Shown here: one piece after another, positions 60,695 through 64,000 of the stretch
How positions within the stretch are numbered: position 1 is the stretch's first letter
How the letters are laid out: the number at the start of each line of letters is the position of its first letter
Source of the DNA: CBDAPE01 sp965198325
Lineage (GTDB): Bacteria > Pseudomonadota > Alphaproteobacteria > UBA828 > JAPUJA01
Reading direction: 5' to 3'
NCBI GenBank assembly: GCA_965198325.1
Contig: CBDAPE010000013.1
Location: 256,692 to 320,691 of the forward strand
Length of the DNA stretch: 64,000 nt
Notes under the pieces: generated by a model
What the model was told of the DNA's origin: nothing
Seen by the model: the letters and a program-made list of their open reading frames with translations, nothing else
Databases searched by the model: none
Position numbers and translations under genes: made by a program

Positions 60695-60986
60695 AGCCGA
60701 CCTCGTCCCGCACGTTTGGGTCGGCCCCGCCGTCGATCAGCGCGGCGATCACGGCGGAATTGTCATTGAGCTCCGCCGCCATGTGCAGGGGCGTCGAGCC
60801 ACTGTCGTTCCAAGCATTCGGGTCGGCCCCGGATGACAAACAATCCCGTATCGTCATGGGCGTCACCGTCGCGAAGAACACCGCCGAGTTCCAGCCTCCG
60901 CAATCCGCCGCGATCGATGGACGACCCCATGCTGTGAGGGCCAGGAAGAGGACACCAACAACAATCGGCCCGCCAAACCGGGTCAT
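60695..60986 (-). CDS. secreted ankyrin-repeat protein, 3'-truncated by an IS3 relic
   Basis: About 97 native residues remain from ATG 60986 (MTRFGGPIVVGVLFLALTAW), with a signal peptide cleaved near PSIAAD. Ankyrin units follow: RDCLSSGADPNAWNDSGSTP LHMAAELNDNS and AVIAALIDGGADPNVRDEVG. The IS3 relic adds an unrelated tail up to 60525. A Cys after the signal (ADCGGW) is not in a lipobox. Periplasmic ankyrin proteins of this size mediate protein contacts; the partner is unknown. Confidence 0.7.
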
Positions 60987-61225
60987 CCTGCGTTCTTCGA
61001 TGCTTGACGTCAGGCTTGAACGCCGATCAAGGAACCAATCTCTCGGCTGCCTCCGGCGCCACGAGGGTGGTGGCGGCAGTCAGCCATATAGACACTGCAT
61101 TTCGGAGCGCGGACGGCAGATTGCCGGTGCAACCGCCTTCCTGGCACCGCGAGTTCTGTGAATTCGTCAATCTCGATGCCCATGGCATATATCGTAGATC
61201 GTGCGCGCCAGCCCGTCCATTCCCC

Positions 61226-61284
61226 GAGAGATAGAACCAGCCCCAACCGATGATCTTGAGGGAGGTGAAGTCTGTCTGCCACAC
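61226..61284 (-). mobile_element. IS3-family OrfB scrap
   Basis: The minus strand encodes WQTDFTSLKIIGWGWFYLS, the segment with the first catalytic Asp of the OrfB at 42883. Nothing else of the element is present. Confidence 0.7.
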
Positions 61285-61752
61285 GACGAGACTGAGCTAC
61301 TACGACGATTGGCTGGACACCTTCTCGACCGCGCCCGACCTCGCGGTCACGAGCCTGAACATCTGCCACGACGACTCCCAGAAACGATTGCGGCGGTTCG
61401 TCAAGGAAGCGGAGCTGATCGTCTTGCTGCATTCGACCAACGGCGATACGACGATCTATCTGGAACCGCTGGCGACGGTACTGCAAGACCGCAAAGGGCT
61501 GCTGGTCAGTTTCGTCGGAAACGAGGTCAATCTTCCCGGTTCGTCGATCGTCGCCAAGCGCCGTGTCCTCGGCGCGCTCGAGCCGGACATCATTGCCAGT
61601 CAATTACCGCTGGAAGCGGGTGAGTATCTGTTCGGTGACCTGGTGCGCTGGAAGGTGATCAGCCTCCCGCACGGGCTCAATCCAAAAGTCTTCCGCTCCT
61701 CGATTCCCCCATCAGCCAGGCCCATCGACGTCGGCGTCCGTGCGGTGCGATA
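61285..61752 (+). pseudogene. glycosyltransferase-like protein, central fragment
   Basis: This is an uninterrupted frame with no start of its own: SYYDDWLDTFSTAPDLAVTS, ELIVLLHSTNGDTTIYLEPL, KGLLVSFVGNEVNLPGSSIV and IIASQLPLEAGEYLFGD, with HGLNPKVFRSS then RPIDVGVRAVRY. This resembles the first domain and hinge of GT-B-type glycosyltransferases in surface-polysaccharide loci. It is cut on the left by an IS3 scrap and on the right by IS21 copy 2 at 61753. Confidence 0.65.
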
Positions 61753-61944
61753 TGTCAATGGCGGAGCAAGAAGGGACGACCGTGGCGGTGTAAGAAGGGA
61801 CCGCTTGGCGGCTGCGGGCTTGTCCCCGTAGTCCATGGGCGGGCCCCGCGTGCGACGCGGCGTGCCCTCAACAGGCCGGACGCGGCGGCGCGCGCGGGAG
61901 GGACCTGTGGGCCCATGGGGTCAAGCGTGGGTTGGGTGGTCGGT

Positions 61945-62706
61945 TCAGTTCGCCGTCGGGGTTTGACGCCTGCGGCTCTGGTTGAGCCTGTAGCTCTCGC
62001 CATTCATCTCGAGGATGTTGACGTGGTGGGTGCGGCGGTCGAGGAGAGCGCCGGTAAGCCGCTCGGAGCCGAACACCTCGGTCCATTCGTCGAACGGCAG
62101 ATTGGTGGTGACCAGGGTCGAGCCGCGCTCGTAGCGCTGGCTGAACACCTCGAACAGGAGCTCGGCACCGGTCTTGGACAGCGGCACGAAGCCGAGTTCG
62201 TCGACGATCAGAAGCTTGTAGGTGGCGAGCTTCTTCTGGAACCTCAGCAGCTGCTTGTCATCGCGGGCCTCGATGAGCTCGTGGACCAGCGCGGCGGTGA
62301 TGAAGCCGACCGAGAGGCCCTTCTGGCAGGCCGCCAAGCCGAGACCGAGGGCGATGTGGGTCTTGCCGGTGCCGCTGTTGCCGAGCGCGATGAGGTTCTC
62401 GCGGCGCTCGATGTACGCGCAGCGGGCGAGCTCCAGGACCAACGTCTTGTTGAGCGAGGGGATGACCTTGAAATCGAAGCTATCGAGGCTCTTGATCACG
62501 GGGAAGCGCGCCGCCTTGATCCGCCGCTCGACCATGCGGCGCTCGCGGTCGATCAGCTCGAGCTCGGCCAGACGCAGAAGATAGCGAACGTGGTCGACGC
62601 CTTCAGAGGCGCACTGCCGGGCGATCTTGTCGTACTCCCTCAGGACCGTCGGCAGCTTCAGCCTCTTGAGGTGGTGGACGAGCAGCAGCCGTGGTGTGTC
62701 GGTCAT
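61945..62706 (-). CDS. istB: IS21 transposition helper ATPase IstB, copy 2
   Basis: This 253-residue protein from ATG 62706 is the same as copy 1 except for one missing alanine (VGFITAALVHELIEARDD). Walker A GNSGTGKTHIALG and Walker B LLIVDELGFVPLS are intact. It overlaps istA by 4 bases. Confidence 0.94.
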   Translation of the reverse strand: MTDTPRLLLVHHLKRLKLPTVLREYDKIARQCASEGVDHVRYLLRLAELELIDRERRMVERRIKAARFPVIKSLDSFDFKVIPSLNKTLVLELARCAYIERRENLIALGNSGTGKTHIALGLGLAACQKGLSVGFITAALVHELIEARDDKQLLRFQKKLATYKLLIVDELGFVPLSKTGAELLFEVFSQRYERGSTLVTTNLPFDEWTEVFGSERLTGALLDRRTHHVNILEMNGESYRLNQSRRRQTPTAN

Positions 62707-64000
62707 GCGCCGAGCCCCGACAGCAGGCTCATGTACGACTTGGCAGACGTCGTCGCGACCCGGGCGCGCGGCAGGTACGGATAGACCTCGAGGTTGAGCC
62801 GGGGCGGCCGCCGCTCGATGCGGCACAGTACCAGGTGCTTCACCGCATCGAAGCCGATGGCGCCGAGCCTGAGCGCGTCGCCGACCGCACCCTCGACCTC
62901 CTCGAGCCGGAAGCTCTCCAGCAGACGGCGCACCTGGACGGACTCGCGCTTGCCCGCCTTGCCCATGCGGGCTTCGAGCAGGCGTCGCAGAGTGATGAAG
63001 GCCTCGGGCAGGTCCCAGCCCGCCAACGGCGCGGCCTGGTCGAGGGCGCCGATCTTCTGCTCGATCAAGGGTAGGTAATGCAGCGGGTCGAAGATCAGGT
63101 CCTCGCTGTCGTAGGACCGGCGGTGCCGGGCAATCACCTCCGCGCCGCAAGAGATAACGACCTCGTCGACGGAGCACCGGATCAGCACCTCGCGGTGGCC
63201 ATAGGCCACGGGCACCGAGTAGTCGTTGCCCCGGCAGCGCACCAGCGACAGCGAGCTCACCCGTCCAGTGCGCTTGTCGCAGGCATCGTATGGTGCCGGG
63301 GGGAGAGGCAAGAAGGCTTCCCGGTCCCGTGCGAGGCGCTCGCCGATGGTCTCCTTGTGACCCCGCAGCCGCGCCGCCTGGCGCCGGCGGCACTGTCCCG
63401 CGAGAGCATCGTTCAGCGCCTCGAAGCTCTCGGCCCGCGGGACGGGGACCCGGAAGGTCCGCCGGATGAAGCCGACCAGTCCCTCGACCTTGCCTTTGTC
63501 GTTGCCCTTGCCCGGCCGGCCGAACCTGTCCTCGAACAGATAGGGGGATTGAAGGTCCGTGAAGACGCGCGTTCGCTGCCGCTTGCCATCGCCCAGTATC
63601 CGGGCGACTGCCAGCTTGGTGTTGTCGTACAGGATGGATCGGGGGACGCCGCCGAAGAACGCAACCGCCGCGTTGTGGCCAGCGCAGAACGCCTCGGTCG
63701 TCTCCGCCGGGTAGGCCTTCACGAAGCAGGCATCACTGTGGGGAAGATCGAAGGCAAGGAAGTGGACCTTGCACGCCACGCCGCCGATCACCGCCATCGC
63801 CTCGCCGAAGTCCGCCTGGGCGGGGCCGGGGGAATGGACGAGCGGCACGAACATCTCGCGCGACCGAAGCCGCCGCTCACGGACATAGTCCTTCACGATG
63901 GTGTAGCCGCCCGTAAAGCCGTACTCGTCCCGGAGACGGTCGAAGATCCGCTTCGCCGTGGGCCGTTGCTTGTGGTGGCTGGTCCGATCGTCTTCCAGAA
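62703..64000 (-). CDS. istA: IS21 transposase IstA, copy 2 (N-terminus outside window)
   Basis: The frame is open from the right edge (EDDRTSHHKQRPTAKRIFDR) to 62703, giving over 430 residues. The catalytic residues are in AQADFGEAM, ILYDNTKLAV and NDKGKVEGLVGF; the C-terminus NLEVYPYLPRARVATTSAKS is the part lost from copy 1. The N-terminal portion (upstream of about 63640) differs at many positions from copy 1, for example FVKAYPAETTEAFCAGHNAA. It appears intact within the window. Confidence 0.93.
   Translation of the reverse strand, partial: LEDDRTSHHKQRPTAKRIFDRLRDEYGFTGGYTIVKDYVRERRLRSREMFVPLVHSPGPAQADFGEAMAVIGGVACKVHFLAFDLPHSDACFVKAYPAETTEAFCAGHNAAVAFFGGVPRSILYDNTKLAVARILGDGKRQRTRVFTDLQSPYLFEDRFGRPGKGNDKGKVEGLVGFIRRTFRVPVPRAESFEALNDALAGQCRRRQAARLRGHKETIGERLARDREAFLPLPPAPYDACDKRTGRVSSLSLVRCRGNDYSVPVAYGHREVLIRCSVDEVVISCGAEVIARHRRSYDSEDLIFDPLHYLPLIEQKIGALDQAAPLAGWDLPEAFITLRRLLEARMGKAGKRESVQVRRLLESFRLEEVEGAVGDALRLGAIGFDAVKHLVLCRIERRPPRLNLEVYPYLPRARVATTSAKSYMSLLSGLGA

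Larger units (their letters stand above)
61753..64000 (-). mobile_element. IS21-family element, copy 2 (runs off window)
   Basis: It begins with the same inverted repeat as copy 1 (TGTCAATGGCGGAGCAAGAA). It has the same orientation as copy 1 and no IS256 inside. The right end is outside the window. Confidence 0.92.

Noticed and set aside
1..64000. tRNA, rRNA, riboswitch or complete prophage
   Set aside because: No cloverleaf, rRNA-like sequence or phage structural gene was recognised by eye; a tRNA scan would be the deciding check.

Overview
The window is a high-GC stretch of accessory DNA, most likely from an alphaproteobacterium. Pointers to that class are a DinB with the N-terminal zinc-ribbon extension, a DUF3489-DUF2924-recombinase module, a DUF6118-like/MobF pair and the mix of insertion sequences. 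No tRNA, rRNA or CRISPR array was seen. A large part of the window is insertion sequences (IS21, IS256, IS3, IS5, IS6, IS110, IS630, IS1182 and one unassigned family), often nested, and many chromosomal genes survive only as fragments at IS junctions.

Layout. 0-1.75 kb: a leftward surface-glycan operon (winged-helix regulator, NusG-like antiterminator, an internally deleted wlbA-like gene, then pseG running off the left edge). 2.0-4.0 kb: plasmid-transfer remains (DUF6118-like pseudogene and the relaxase domain of a MobF protein) cut by an IS21. 4.0-16.4 kb: IS21 with an IS256 inside it, a beheaded Calx-beta autotransporter, an integrase tail, vsr, then an IS3/IS630/IS5 patchwork with a second IS256 inside the IS5. 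16.6-20.7 kb: an intact leftward operon of multicopper oxidase, ApbE and a YejA-like binding protein. 20.8-24.0 kb: IS3/IS110 debris, and a DUF6642-like protein cut by an IS3. 24.4-28.6 kb: MFS transporter, glpD-like scrap, small protein, LivJ-like binding protein, umuC scrap. 30-41 kb: IS110, an NCS2 permease with a C-terminal HATPase-like domain, an amidotransferase scrap overlapping an SDR gene, dinB, a VOC protein, an UPF0149-like protein and small genes. 40.9-42.3 kb: AACAGG repeats and a decayed recombinase module. 42.4-49.1 kb: IS3, a secreted TPR protein, an istB scrap, and an IS110 containing the third IS256. 49.2-54.9 kb: the best-preserved chromosomal block, a leftward run of MpaB-like oxygenase, RND exporter, LolA-like carrier and outer-membrane barrel. 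54.9-64 kb: IS1182, an unassigned IS, IS110, ankyrin and glycosyltransferase scraps, and a second IS21 running off the right edge.

Two gene groups read as working units. One is the RND/LolA-like/barrel set with the MpaB-like oxygenase, which looks like an envelope lipid-export and modification system. The other is the multicopper oxidase/ApbE/YejA-like operon, with a possible Fur-type box upstream. The most unusual non-coding structures are a family of short elements with shared terminal inverted repeats, two of which sit directly upstream of an MFS gene and dinB, and two clusters of CCTGTT/AACAGG motifs about 7.6 kb apart in opposite orientation.
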